A stretch of DNA of 64,000 bases, from positions 2,505,501 to 2,569,500 of the forward strand of contig NZ_BRXR01000001.1 of the NCBI RefSeq assembly GCF_026012015.1. Direction: 5' to 3'. Under the pieces are notes generated by a model. The model made no database searches. It saw only the letters and a program-made list of their open reading frames with translations, and was not told the DNA's origin. Positions within the stretch are counted from its first letter, which is position 1. Each line of letters begins with the position of its first letter. The stretch is from Clostridium omnivorum (GTDB lineage Bacteria > Bacillota > Clostridia > Clostridiales > Clostridiaceae). This document shows, piece by piece, positions 1-8,060 of the stretch. A program made the position numbers and the translations under genes.

Positions 1-1580
1 GGAATCTGCACGAGCCTAAAAAAGGACAATTTTACTTTGAAGGGCTTGCAGATATAAGTAAATATATAGAGTTAGCTGGAGAATTAGGCCTTAATGTAAT
101 AGTGAGACCAGGTCCATTCATGTGTGGTGAGTGGGAGTTTGGAGGACTACCAGCATGGCTTTTAAATGAAGAAGGGATAAAGCTTAGATGTTATAACAAA
201 CCTTATTTAGATAGAGTGGATGCATTTTTTGATGTACTAATAGATAAATTGAAGCCTCTTCTATGTACAAATGGAGGACCTATAATAGCTATGCAGGTAG
301 AAAATGAGTATGGAAGCTATGGCAATGATAAGGAATACCTTGAGTATTTGAAGCTGGGAATGCTTAAAAGAGGTATAGATGTATTGCTATTTACTTCTGA
401 TGGCCCTACAGATTTAATGCTTCAAGGTGGTACTCTAGACGGAGTATTGAAGACTTTAAATTTTGGCTCCAAACCTGAGGAGGCATTAAAAAAATTAAGG
501 GAATATCAAAGTACAGGTCCAGCTATGTGTATGGAATTTTGGAATGGATGGTTTGACCACTGGGGAGATTCAGAGCATCATACAAGGGATGCAAAAGATG
601 CAGCAGAGGTTTTAGATGAAATGCTGGAGCTTGGATATTCAGTAAATCTATACATGTTCCATGGGGGCACTAATTTTGGGTTCTACAATGGAGCAAATTA
701 TCAAGAGGTGTATGAGCCAACTATTACAAGCTATGACTACGATTCGGTACTTACTGAGGATGGAGAAATTACACCGAAGTACAATGCTTTCAAAAAGGTT
801 ATAGCAAAATATAAAAAGCTTGAGCAAGTGGAGCTTTTACCACAGGTAGGTAAAAAGTCTTATGGAAAGGTTGTATTAACACAGCAGCAAGGACTATTTG
901 AGAGTTTGGATAAGTTATCTAAGCCTATAAAATCAGCTTGTCCTCTTACTATGGAAAAGCTTAATCAGAACTTTGGGTTTACTCTTTACAGAACAACTGT
1001 AAAGGGAGTCATATCAAGCTGCGAACTTGATATAAGAGGTGTTCACGATAGAGCATTAATTTTTATAAATGGGAAGTTTATAGATATCCTTTATAGACAA
1101 GAGGGTAATAAAAAATTAACTGTAGGCTTTGAACAAGATGAAAATCAATTGGATATTTTAGTGGAGAATATGGGCAGGGTAAATTATGGACAGCACATAT
1201 TTGACCCTAAGGGTATAACTGAAAGTGTAAAAATTGATTATCAATACCAACATAATTGGACTATGTATCCTTTAGAGCTTAACAACATTGAAAATATAGT
1301 TTATGAAGGAAAAGTTAATAAAGATCTGCCTGCATTTTATAGGGGAGAATTTGAAATTCATGAATTAAAGGACACTTTTTTATCATTAGAAGGCTGGAAC
1401 AAGGGAGTTGTATACATTAATGGCTTTAACCTAGGGAGATACTGGAAGGTTGGACCTCAGAAAACTCTCTATGTGCCTTATCCAATTTTAAAGTATGGTA
1501 AAAATGAAATCGTAGTTTTTGAACTCCATGGAACTGAAAAACCAGTAGTAGAATTTGTGGATAAGAGTAATTTAGGTTAA
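1..1580 (+). CDS. GH35 beta-galactosidase, 5' end outside window
   Basis: Glycoside hydrolase family 35 enzyme, expected to remove terminal beta-galactose from oligosaccharides. The reading frame is open from the first base and starts in the middle of the family motif (W)NLHEP, so the N-terminus lies upstream of the window. Visible family signatures are RPGPFMCGEWEFGG, QVENEYGSYG (the Glu of NEYG is the expected acid/base), MEFWNGWFDHWG (the Glu is the expected nucleophile) and MFHGGTNFGF. The C-terminal part (jelly-roll domains) ends with GWNKGVVYINGFNLGRYW, also typical. No signal peptide can be judged. A strong terminator follows, so it is a separate transcription unit from the ABC transporter downstream. 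Its place beside GAG genes suggests action on galactose-containing GAGs or other host glycans; this is inference. Confidence 0.93.
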   Translation, partial: NLHEPKKGQFYFEGLADISKYIELAGELGLNVIVRPGPFMCGEWEFGGLPAWLLNEEGIKLRCYNKPYLDRVDAFFDVLIDKLKPLLCTNGGPIIAMQVENEYGSYGNDKEYLEYLKLGMLKRGIDVLLFTSDGPTDLMLQGGTLDGVLKTLNFGSKPEEALKKLREYQSTGPAMCMEFWNGWFDHWGDSEHHTRDAKDAAEVLDEMLELGYSVNLYMFHGGTNFGFYNGANYQEVYEPTITSYDYDSVLTEDGEITPKYNAFKKVIAKYKKLEQVELLPQVGKKSYGKVVLTQQQGLFESLDKLSKPIKSACPLTMEKLNQNFGFTLYRTTVKGVISSCELDIRGVHDRALIFINGKFIDILYRQEGNKKLTVGFEQDENQLDILVENMGRVNYGQHIFDPKGITESVKIDYQYQHNWTMYPLELNNIENIVYEGKVNKDLPAFYRGEFEIHELKDTFLSLEGWNKGVVYINGFNLGRYWKVGPQKTLYVPYPILKYGKNEIVVFELHGTEKPVVEFVDKSNLG

Positions 1581-1594
1581 GTAATTAATATTAG

Positions 1595-1640
1595 AAAAAA
1601 GTAAGTATAAGTATTTATGAATACAAATACTTACTTTTTT
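1595..1640 (+). terminator. Intrinsic terminator after GH35 gene
   Basis: Stem-loop with arms AAGTAAGTAT and ATACTTACTT ending in a T-rich tract, 15 nt after the GH35 stop codon. Confidence 0.8.
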
Positions 1641-1900
1641 ATGGAGAAAAAGCTTTTTAAAATAAGTTTTTACCCTCAATTTTAGAAAATGTCCTATCTA
1701 TAAAAATAAATTGGTGAGGCTGAAGTCCTAGTTTACATCACAAAAAGCTGATTTTAAAGCATAAATACATTTTTGACTTTCGATTTCAACTATTGGCACT
1801 AGGATTTGGTATGAAAATGTTTTAAATTGAAATCAAGCTTCTACAGCAAGAATAAATAAAAATGCTCATGTAATATAGCCGAGCATAGAAAGGGGTCAAA
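1641..1900. other. Intergenic leader of the ABC permease operon
   Basis: About 260 bases with no gene. It holds one copy of the 18-nt motif shared with two other GAG-region promoters (1680-1697), followed at once by an A/T-rich -10-like stretch (CTATAAA). A spaced inverted repeat, AGTCCTAGT near 1733 and ACTAGGATT near 1798, is also present. No riboswitch class was recognised. Confidence 0.5.
1680..1697 (+). promoter_or_regulatory. Candidate operator, copy A of shared GAG-region motif
   Basis: TTTTAGAAAATGTCCTAT. It matches copies at 6263-6280 and 12851-12868 (consensus TTTwAGAAAwTGTCcta) and is followed by a -10-like ATCTATAAA. It lies about 200 bases upstream of the first permease gene. 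The identity of the binding protein is not shown by the window. Confidence 0.45.
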
Positions 1901-2875
1901 ATGCTGAATGTAAGTAAAAAAAATAGCAAGATTAAAAGCAAAGAAACATTAGCAGCAAGATTTTCAAATTTTATAGTTCTGGTTCGCAAAGACTTTAAAC
2001 TAAATAAAGGTCTTTATTTAATGTTCTTACCAGTATTAGCATTCTATCTAGTATTTCATTACGGGCCAATGTATGGATTGATAATGGCCTTTAAAGATTT
2101 CCAACCCACTAAAGGAATATCGGGAAGTGATTGGGTAGGATTTAAAAACTTTATTGATTTCTTTCAGAGCTTTTACTTTTGGAGAGTTCTAAAAAATACA
2201 TTAGTAATAAGTATAACTAATTTAATATTTGGCTTTCCAGCGCCAATAATATTGGCTTTATTGATAAATGAAATAAGAAATAAGTACTTTAAAAGCGCAG
2301 TACAATCTATTTCCTACATGCCTCACTTTATATCTCTTGTAGTTGTATGTGGTATGATAAAGGACTTTACATCAGATACAGGAGTAATAAGCTATATAAT
2401 AACTCTATTTGGAGGACAAGCAACTACGCTTTTAAATGAAGCTAGAAACTTTGTACCTGTATATGTAATATCAGATATATGGCAGACAGTAGGTTGGGGA
2501 ACTATTATTTACTTAGCAGCCCTAACAGGAATAGATCAGGAATTATATGAGGCTGCACAAGTGGACGGAGCAGGAAAGTGGAAACAAACACTTCATATAA
2601 CAATACCAGGAATCATGCCTACAATAATAATCATGCTGGTATTAAGAATGGGAAGCATGCTTAGTGTTGGATTTGAAAAAATAATTTTACTATACAACCC
2701 TGCTATATATTCAACTGCAGACGTTATATCTACATTTGTATATCGTAAAGGTTTGCAGGAGTTTGCGTTTAGTTATAGTGCTGCAGTAGGCTTGTTTAAC
2801 TCAGTAATTAACTTCATCCTGTTGGTAACAGCTAATAAATTAAGCAAGAAATTCAGTGATTCAAGTCTGTGGTAA
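1901..2875 (+). CDS. Sugar ABC transporter permease, LplB type
   Basis: Inner-membrane permease of a carbohydrate uptake ABC transporter (binding-protein-dependent, MalF/LplB-like). Hydrophobic segments span most of the 324 residues, and the ATPase-docking EAA loop reads EAAQVDGAGKWKQTLHITIPG near residues 214-236. The start is chosen by the AAAGGGG-type ribosome binding site just before ATG 1901. The second permease follows after 18 nt. This subclass of permease pair (LplB plus YtcP) usually serves uronic acid or GAG-type oligosaccharides in Firmicutes. The partner binding protein is probably the lipoprotein at 6372-7988. No ATPase gene occurs in the operon. Confidence 0.93.
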   Translation: MLNVSKKNSKIKSKETLAARFSNFIVLVRKDFKLNKGLYLMFLPVLAFYLVFHYGPMYGLIMAFKDFQPTKGISGSDWVGFKNFIDFFQSFYFWRVLKNTLVISITNLIFGFPAPIILALLINEIRNKYFKSAVQSISYMPHFISLVVVCGMIKDFTSDTGVISYIITLFGGQATTLLNEARNFVPVYVISDIWQTVGWGTIIYLAALTGIDQELYEAAQVDGAGKWKQTLHITIPGIMPTIIIMLVLRMGSMLSVGFEKIILLYNPAIYSTADVISTFVYRKGLQEFAFSYSAAVGLFNSVINFILLVTANKLSKKFSDSSLW

Positions 2876-2893
2876 AGGAGTGTGAATAGGATT

Positions 2894-3775
2894 ATGCTTA
2901 TTAAAAGAAGCAAGGGCGAAAAGGTTTTTAATGTTTTTAATATAATTTTCATGATAGCGATGATGATAGTCACTGTATATCCATTACTACACGTAGTATT
3001 TGCTTCCGTTAGTGATTCTAATGAATTATTAGCGCATAGAGGCTTATTATTAAAACCAATAGGCTTTAACTTTGCAGCCTATAAGATGGTGTTTAAAAAT
3101 CCAATGATAGTTAGAGGATATATAAATACATTGATAGTTGTTGTGTTTGGAGTAGCATTGAATATTTTGATGACCTCTCTAGCAGCTTATGTACTATCAA
3201 GAAAAGATTTTTTATGGAAAAGTACTTTAATGTTTTTCGTAGTGTTTACAATGTTCTTTAGTGGAGGGCTTATTCCATTCTACTTTACTGTAAAAAGCCT
3301 CCATATAGATGATAGCTATTTGGCATTAATATTGCCTGTAGCAATTAATACCTTTAATTTAATAATAATGAGAACTTCCTTTGAAGCTATACCAGACAGC
3401 TTAGAGGAATCAGCAAAGCTAGATGGAGCAAATCACTTTACAATTCTTTTTAAAATAATACTTCCATTGTCATTGCCAATAGTAGCAGTTATGGTACTTT
3501 ACTATGCTGTATTCCACTGGAATGCTTGGTTTAATGCAATGATATTTATAAATGATAGAAGTCTATATCCATTACAATTAGTACTTAGAGAAATATTAAT
3601 ACAAAATGATACTTCAGTAATGGCTGCAGGTATTGGAGCGGGAGATCAGGAAGCTATAGGAGAATCAATTAAATATGCAGTTATAGTTGTAGCAACGTTA
3701 CCAATTTTATGTGTATATCCATTCTTACAAAAGTACTTTGTAAAAGGTGCACTTGTTGGAGCTGTAAAAGGTTAA
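2894..3775 (+). CDS. Sugar ABC transporter permease, YtcP type
   Basis: Second inner-membrane permease of the same carbohydrate importer (MalG/YtcP-like, 293 aa). It has about six hydrophobic segments and the EAA loop EESAKLDGANHFTILFKIILP. An upstream in-frame GTG at 2882 sits one base after the AAAGGAG site, too close to be used. ATG 2894 gives the family-typical N-terminus MLIKRSKGEK, so that start is preferred. It should form a heterodimer with the preceding permease and import unsaturated or sulfated GAG oligosaccharides; substrate is inferred from the neighbours. Confidence 0.92.
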   Translation: MLIKRSKGEKVFNVFNIIFMIAMMIVTVYPLLHVVFASVSDSNELLAHRGLLLKPIGFNFAAYKMVFKNPMIVRGYINTLIVVVFGVALNILMTSLAAYVLSRKDFLWKSTLMFFVVFTMFFSGGLIPFYFTVKSLHIDDSYLALILPVAINTFNLIIMRTSFEAIPDSLEESAKLDGANHFTILFKIILPLSLPIVAVMVLYYAVFHWNAWFNAMIFINDRSLYPLQLVLREILIQNDTSVMAAGIGAGDQEAIGESIKYAVIVVATLPILCVYPFLQKYFVKGALVGAVKG

Positions 3776-3799
3776 TCTATAAGGAAAATAGGAGGACAT

Positions 3800-4993
3800 A
3801 TGAAAACTATAGTTGATGAAGGAATAAAGAATAAGCAGAGATATGAGAAGAGGCCAAATGTGGACAAGGCTTTTATAGAAAAAGCTATTAAGCAGGTTTT
3901 AGCTAAAATGGATCAAAACCTAGAGACTTTCACTTATAAGTTTCCAAGACCTGCAAGTATAGATGGAGTTTATCCTGCCATAGATAATATTGATTGGACA
4001 GCAAGTTTTTGGACAGGAATGTTATGGCTAGCTTATGAAGTAACAGAAGATGAAAAGTACCGAAAAGTAGCTGAAATTCAAGTAGAGAGCTTTAAGCAAA
4101 GATTAGATAACAGAATTGAAGTTGACCATCATGACCTTGGATTCTTATATACATTATCCTGTGTAAGTGCATATAAGCTTACTGGCAGTGAAGTTGCTAA
4201 GGAAACAGCATTAAAGGCAGCAGATTTATTAATAACTAGATATTATGACAAGGCTGGAATAATACAAGCTTGGGGAGATTTAAATGATCCTGCTCAAAGG
4301 GGAAGGATGATAATTGACTGCAATATGAATCTTCCATTATTATATTGGGCTTCAGAAGTAACTGGCGATAAAAAGTACAAGGAAATAGCATACAGCCATG
4401 TAAAGCAGGCTGCAAAGTATATAGTAAGAGAGGATTCCTCTACTTACCATACCTTTTACATGGATACAGAAACTGGTGCACCATTAAGAGGTGCCACTCA
4501 TCAGGGCTATGCAGATAATTCCTGCTGGGCTAGAGGTCAGGCATGGGGAATATATGGTTTTCCTTTAAGCTATAAGTATACTAAGGATTGGGAGCTTATA
4601 GAGCTTGCAAAAAAGGTAACTAATTACTTCTTAAATAGACTTCCTAATGATGAAATATGCTATTGGGATTTAATTTTTACAGAAGGTACCAAGGATCAAG
4701 AAAGGGATAGTTCTTCCGCAGCTATAGCTGTCTGTGGTATAATGGAGATGCTGAAAGACATGCCGCTTGCAGATGAGTATAGAATGTTTTATGAAAATTC
4801 AGCTCTTAGCATGCTGAAATCACTAGCTTTAAACTATACCGTTGAAATAGACAGCAACGAAAATGGCATATTGAAACATGGGGTATATGCAAAACCTCAA
4901 GGAAATGGTATAGATGAAAGTTGTATATGGGGAGATTACTATTACTTTGAAGCTCTAGTAAGAGCTCTAAAAGATTGGAATTTATACTGGTAA
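3800..4993 (+). CDS. GH88 unsaturated glucuronyl hydrolase
   Basis: Cytoplasmic hydrolase (397 aa, no signal peptide) that removes the 4,5-unsaturated uronic acid left at the non-reducing end by polysaccharide lyases, acting by hydration. The family is an alpha6/alpha6 barrel of about 375-400 residues. The two essential aspartates are recognisable as D112 in DHHDLGFLY and D173 in IIDCNMNLPLLYWA. Other conserved blocks are DWTASFWTGMLWLAYE and NSCWARGQAWGIYG. A perfect AGGAGGACAT site precedes ATG 3800, 24 nt after the permease stop. It is the natural downstream enzyme of the two PL8 lyases and the heparinase-type lyase in this region. Confidence 0.95.
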   Translation: MKTIVDEGIKNKQRYEKRPNVDKAFIEKAIKQVLAKMDQNLETFTYKFPRPASIDGVYPAIDNIDWTASFWTGMLWLAYEVTEDEKYRKVAEIQVESFKQRLDNRIEVDHHDLGFLYTLSCVSAYKLTGSEVAKETALKAADLLITRYYDKAGIIQAWGDLNDPAQRGRMIIDCNMNLPLLYWASEVTGDKKYKEIAYSHVKQAAKYIVREDSSTYHTFYMDTETGAPLRGATHQGYADNSCWARGQAWGIYGFPLSYKYTKDWELIELAKKVTNYFLNRLPNDEICYWDLIFTEGTKDQERDSSSAAIAVCGIMEMLKDMPLADEYRMFYENSALSMLKSLALNYTVEIDSNENGILKHGVYAKPQGNGIDESCIWGDYYYFEALVRALKDWNLYW

Positions 4994-5000
4994 TTAATAT

Positions 5001-5030
5001 GGGTTGTTGGCATAGGTCAGCAACCTATTT
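5001..5030 (+). terminator. Weak hairpin after GH88 gene
   Basis: GGTTGTTG and CAGCAACC can pair with one G-U, followed by TATTTGTTTA. The stem is short and the U tract interrupted, so it may only attenuate transcription into the maturase gene. Confidence 0.35.
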
Positions 5031-5062
5031 GTTTATATAATAAGTGTGAGGATGGTGAGAAT

Positions 5063-6181
5063 ATGCCGCCTATCAGTGTTTTAATTAAACCTGCTTCTAG
5101 TGGATGTAATCTAAAGTGTAAGTATTGTTTTTATAATGATGTTGCAGAAAATAGACAAGTTAAATCTTATGGGAACATGAGTGAGGATACTCTAGAACAG
5201 ATTGTAAAAAAAACTCTGGAATTTGCTGATATACAATGCAATTTTGCATTCCAGGGGGGAGAGCCAACTCTTGTAGGGCTTGATTTTTATAAAAAGGTTA
5301 TAGAGTTTGAAAAAAGATACAATAAAAAGAATGTAAGAATAGTAAACACAATTCAAACTAATGGCATTTCCATTGATGAGAGCTTTGGAAGATTTTTATC
5401 TGAAAATAACTTTTTAGTGGGACTTTCAATAGATGGCTATAAAGATTTACATGATAAAAACAGAGTTGACTATGAAAATAGGGGTACTTTCAGCAGAGTT
5501 ATGAAAGCTGTGGAAATATTTAATCGTTATGGTGTAGAATACAACATATTATATGTGGTAACTTCTGAGTCAGCTAGGCATGCTAATAAAATATATGGGT
5601 TTTTTAAGAAAAATAATTTTAGATATATTCAGTTCATTCCTTGTCTAGATCCACTTGAAGAAAAAGGGGGTTATGGGTACTCGCTAAAACCTGAAATCTA
5701 TGGACAATTTCTAAAAAACACTTTTGATTTATGGTATAAGGACATTTTAAATAATGAAGCAGTGAGTATAAGATATTTTGACAATCTACTAAGAAGAATA
5801 ATGGGCTACAATACAGAGAGCTGTGGAATGAATGGAATATGCAGCTGTCAGTTTGTAATCGAGGCTAACGGAGGTGTCTATCCTTGTGATTTTTATGTAA
5901 CTGATCAGTGGTATATGGGAAATATCATAGAGGTTGATATTGAGACACTTTCTAAATCTTCAAAGGCTCTGGAGTTCATTAAGAGTTCTAATTACATATG
6001 TGAGGATTGTAGAAAATGTCAGTGGCTTAACTTGTGTAGAGGTGGCTGCAGGAGAGAAAGAGAGCCCTTTTATGACGGAAAACCAGGTCTAAATAAACAT
6101 TGTAAAGCCTATGATGAGTTTTTCAATTACTCAGTTGAGAGGTTTTATAATGCAGCAAGGTATATAACAAATAGAAGATAA
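5063..6181 (+). CDS. Anaerobic sulfatase-maturating enzyme (radical SAM, anSME)
   Basis: Oxygen-independent enzyme that converts the active-site Cys or Ser of sulfatases to 3-oxoalanine (formylglycine) using S-adenosylmethionine. The 372 aa closely resemble the clostridial anSME pattern from the first residues (MPPISVLIKPASSGCNLKC). The radical SAM cluster motif is C15-x3-C19-x2-C22. SPASM auxiliary-cluster cysteines follow at C254, C260, C262 and C275, then a CRKCQWLNLCRGGCRR block. D276 in YPCDFYV matches the proposed general base of the Clostridium perfringens enzyme. Its substrates are presumably the two Cys-type sulfatases at 17.8-20.7 kb. It probably belongs to the permease-GH88 transcript, since only a weak hairpin separates them. 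Confidence 0.96.
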   Translation: MPPISVLIKPASSGCNLKCKYCFYNDVAENRQVKSYGNMSEDTLEQIVKKTLEFADIQCNFAFQGGEPTLVGLDFYKKVIEFEKRYNKKNVRIVNTIQTNGISIDESFGRFLSENNFLVGLSIDGYKDLHDKNRVDYENRGTFSRVMKAVEIFNRYGVEYNILYVVTSESARHANKIYGFFKKNNFRYIQFIPCLDPLEEKGGYGYSLKPEIYGQFLKNTFDLWYKDILNNEAVSIRYFDNLLRRIMGYNTESCGMNGICSCQFVIEANGGVYPCDFYVTDQWYMGNIIEVDIETLSKSSKALEFIKSSNYICEDCRKCQWLNLCRGGCRREREPFYDGKPGLNKHCKAYDEFFNYSVERFYNAARYITNRR

Positions 6182-6209
6182 TAGTATGATTTTTAGTTTT
6201 TGTCCCCGG

Positions 6210-6237
6210 CAGTAATAATAAGGCGTATATATTACTG
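6210..6237. repeat. Short inverted repeat upstream of binding-protein gene
   Basis: Arms CAGTAATA and TATTACTG separated by 12 bases, with no U tract. It could be a 3' RNA hairpin of the maturase transcript or a protein site. Confidence 0.3.
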
Positions 6238-6262
6238 GTATATCTACATTATTGTCAACGCA

Positions 6263-6280
6263 TTTTAGAAATTGTCTCTG
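6263..6280 (+). promoter_or_regulatory. Candidate operator, copy B of shared GAG-region motif
   Basis: TTTTAGAAATTGTCTCTG. A second ATTGTC lies exactly 20 bases upstream (6251-6256), two helical turns away, as in direct-repeat sites of AraC-type regulators. A -10-like TATTAT follows at about 6282. The binding-protein gene starts 91 bases downstream. Confidence 0.45.
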
Positions 6281-6371
6281 TTATTATGGCGAAAATTTTA
6301 TTAAATTAGAAGCATGAAACAAACATAAAAGCAAAATTGTAAACGTTAAAATTTTATAAGGGGGAAAAAGC

Positions 6372-7988
6372 ATGAACAAAAAATTAAAAGGCATGGTTAC
6401 AGCTGCAGTTGCGTTAACGTTATCTGCTGGACTATTAACTGGCTGTGCCCAAAAAGGAAAATCTGATGCTAGTAAACAAACAAGTGGAAAAACTGGTGAG
6501 GTAAGCTACCCTATTAAAACAGATGTATCTTTGAAATATTGGCTTCCTCTTAATGCAAATTTATCTACTTCTAAGAAAAACTTAGGGGAAACAGAATTTG
6601 CAAAGGAACTACAAAAAGAAACTGGTATTAAGGTAGAATACATTCATCCAGCTCAAGGACAGGAAAAGGAAAAGTTCAACTTACTATTAGCTTCTGGGGA
6701 TCTTCCTGATTTAATTGAAAATGACTGGAGTTCCTTCCCAGGTGGACCAGAAAAGGCTATAAAAGATGGAAGTATTCTTAAATTAAACGACTATATTGAT
6801 AAATATGCTCCAAACTTAAAGAAATTCTTACAGGAGCATCCAGATATAGATAAGGCATGTAAAACAGATTCAGGTTCATATTACATGTTCCCATTCATAA
6901 GAAGTGATGATAGTTTAACAGTTTATTACGGACCAACAATGAGAGCAGACTGGCTAAAGGAATTAAACCTACCAGTTCCAACTACAATGGACGAGTGGGA
7001 AACAACTCTTAAAGCATTTAAGGAAAAGAAGGGTGCTACTGCTCCGTTAACTTTTGACTTAAAAGAAATATTTGGTGCTTTTGCAGGCGCTTATGGTATT
7101 ACTTATGGTGCTGGAGTAGGTAATGGATACTATGTAGACAATGGAAAAGTTAAATTTGGACCTATGCAGCCAGGCTTTAAAGACTTCGTAACTACATTTA
7201 ATAAATGGTATAACGAAGGGCTTCTAGATAAAAATTTTGCTACAGTTGATAAGAAGATAAAAGCTTCCGATATGTTATCTGGTAAATCCGGTGCTACATT
7301 AGCTTACTGTGGTGGAGAAATTGGAGTTTGGATGAATGCAATGAAGGATAAGGACCCTAACTATAATCTTGTAGGTGTTCCATATCCATCAGCAGTAAAA
7401 GGACAAAAGGCTGCATCTGGACAACTACAAATGAAAGCTACAGGACAAGGTATTGCAGTTAGTGCTAAGACTAAGAATATAGAGCAAGCTATAAGATTCC
7501 TAGACTATGGATACAGCAAGGCTGGTATGGATCTTTATAACTTTGGAATAAAAGATGTAAGCTATAAAATAGTTAATGGAAAGCCAGTTTATACTGATTT
7601 AATTCTTAAGAACCCAGATAAACTTAGTCAAGCTCAAGCAATGGCGTTATATATGAGAACTTACAGTGGACCATTTATACAACTTAAAGAGTATATAGAC
7701 AATTATTATCAACTACAAAATCAAAAAGATGCTATAAAAGCATGGGTTAATACTGATGCTCCTAAGACTTTAATTCCTGCTGTAACAGCATTACCAGAGG
7801 AATCATCAGAATTATCAAAGATGGAAAATGAAATCACCACATACGTTGATGAAATGTTCTTAAAGTTCGTAATGGGACAAGAGCCAATTTCAAACTATGA
7901 TAAGTTTACAAGCCAAATTCAAAAGATGAACATAGACAAAGTTCTAAAGATTAAACAAAGTGCTTTAGAAAGATACAACAAGAGATAA
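6372..7988 (+). CDS. Sugar ABC transporter solute-binding lipoprotein
   Basis: Extracellular carbohydrate-binding lipoprotein of 538 aa that should deliver GAG oligosaccharides to the two permeases upstream. The N-terminus is a lipoprotein signal peptide with lipobox LTGC (Cys25), so it is anchored in the outer leaflet of the membrane. The mature part has the LplA/family 1 binding-protein pattern (LLASGDLPDLIENDW, followed by a long C-terminal helical part). The start is set by AAGGGGG before ATG 6372. It has its own leader with a candidate operator and its own terminator, which fits the higher expression expected for a binding protein. Confidence 0.93.
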   Translation: MNKKLKGMVTAAVALTLSAGLLTGCAQKGKSDASKQTSGKTGEVSYPIKTDVSLKYWLPLNANLSTSKKNLGETEFAKELQKETGIKVEYIHPAQGQEKEKFNLLLASGDLPDLIENDWSSFPGGPEKAIKDGSILKLNDYIDKYAPNLKKFLQEHPDIDKACKTDSGSYYMFPFIRSDDSLTVYYGPTMRADWLKELNLPVPTTMDEWETTLKAFKEKKGATAPLTFDLKEIFGAFAGAYGITYGAGVGNGYYVDNGKVKFGPMQPGFKDFVTTFNKWYNEGLLDKNFATVDKKIKASDMLSGKSGATLAYCGGEIGVWMNAMKDKDPNYNLVGVPYPSAVKGQKAASGQLQMKATGQGIAVSAKTKNIEQAIRFLDYGYSKAGMDLYNFGIKDVSYKIVNGKPVYTDLILKNPDKLSQAQAMALYMRTYSGPFIQLKEYIDNYYQLQNQKDAIKAWVNTDAPKTLIPAVTALPEESSELSKMENEITTYVDEMFLKFVMGQEPISNYDKFTSQIQKMNIDKVLKIKQSALERYNKR

Positions 7989-7992
7989 CAAT

Positions 7993-8021
7993 AAAAGGGA
8001 GGACTTAGTTCCTCCTTTTTT
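7993..8021 (+). terminator. Intrinsic terminator after binding-protein gene
   Basis: AAAGGGAGGA and TCCTCCTTTT arms with a short loop and a T run. The large PL8 gene starts only 40 bases later with no obvious promoter, so partial readthrough is likely. Confidence 0.75.
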
Positions 8022-8060
8022 AATAGCCATATAGATGAATAAAAGGGGGCAAAATTCACA

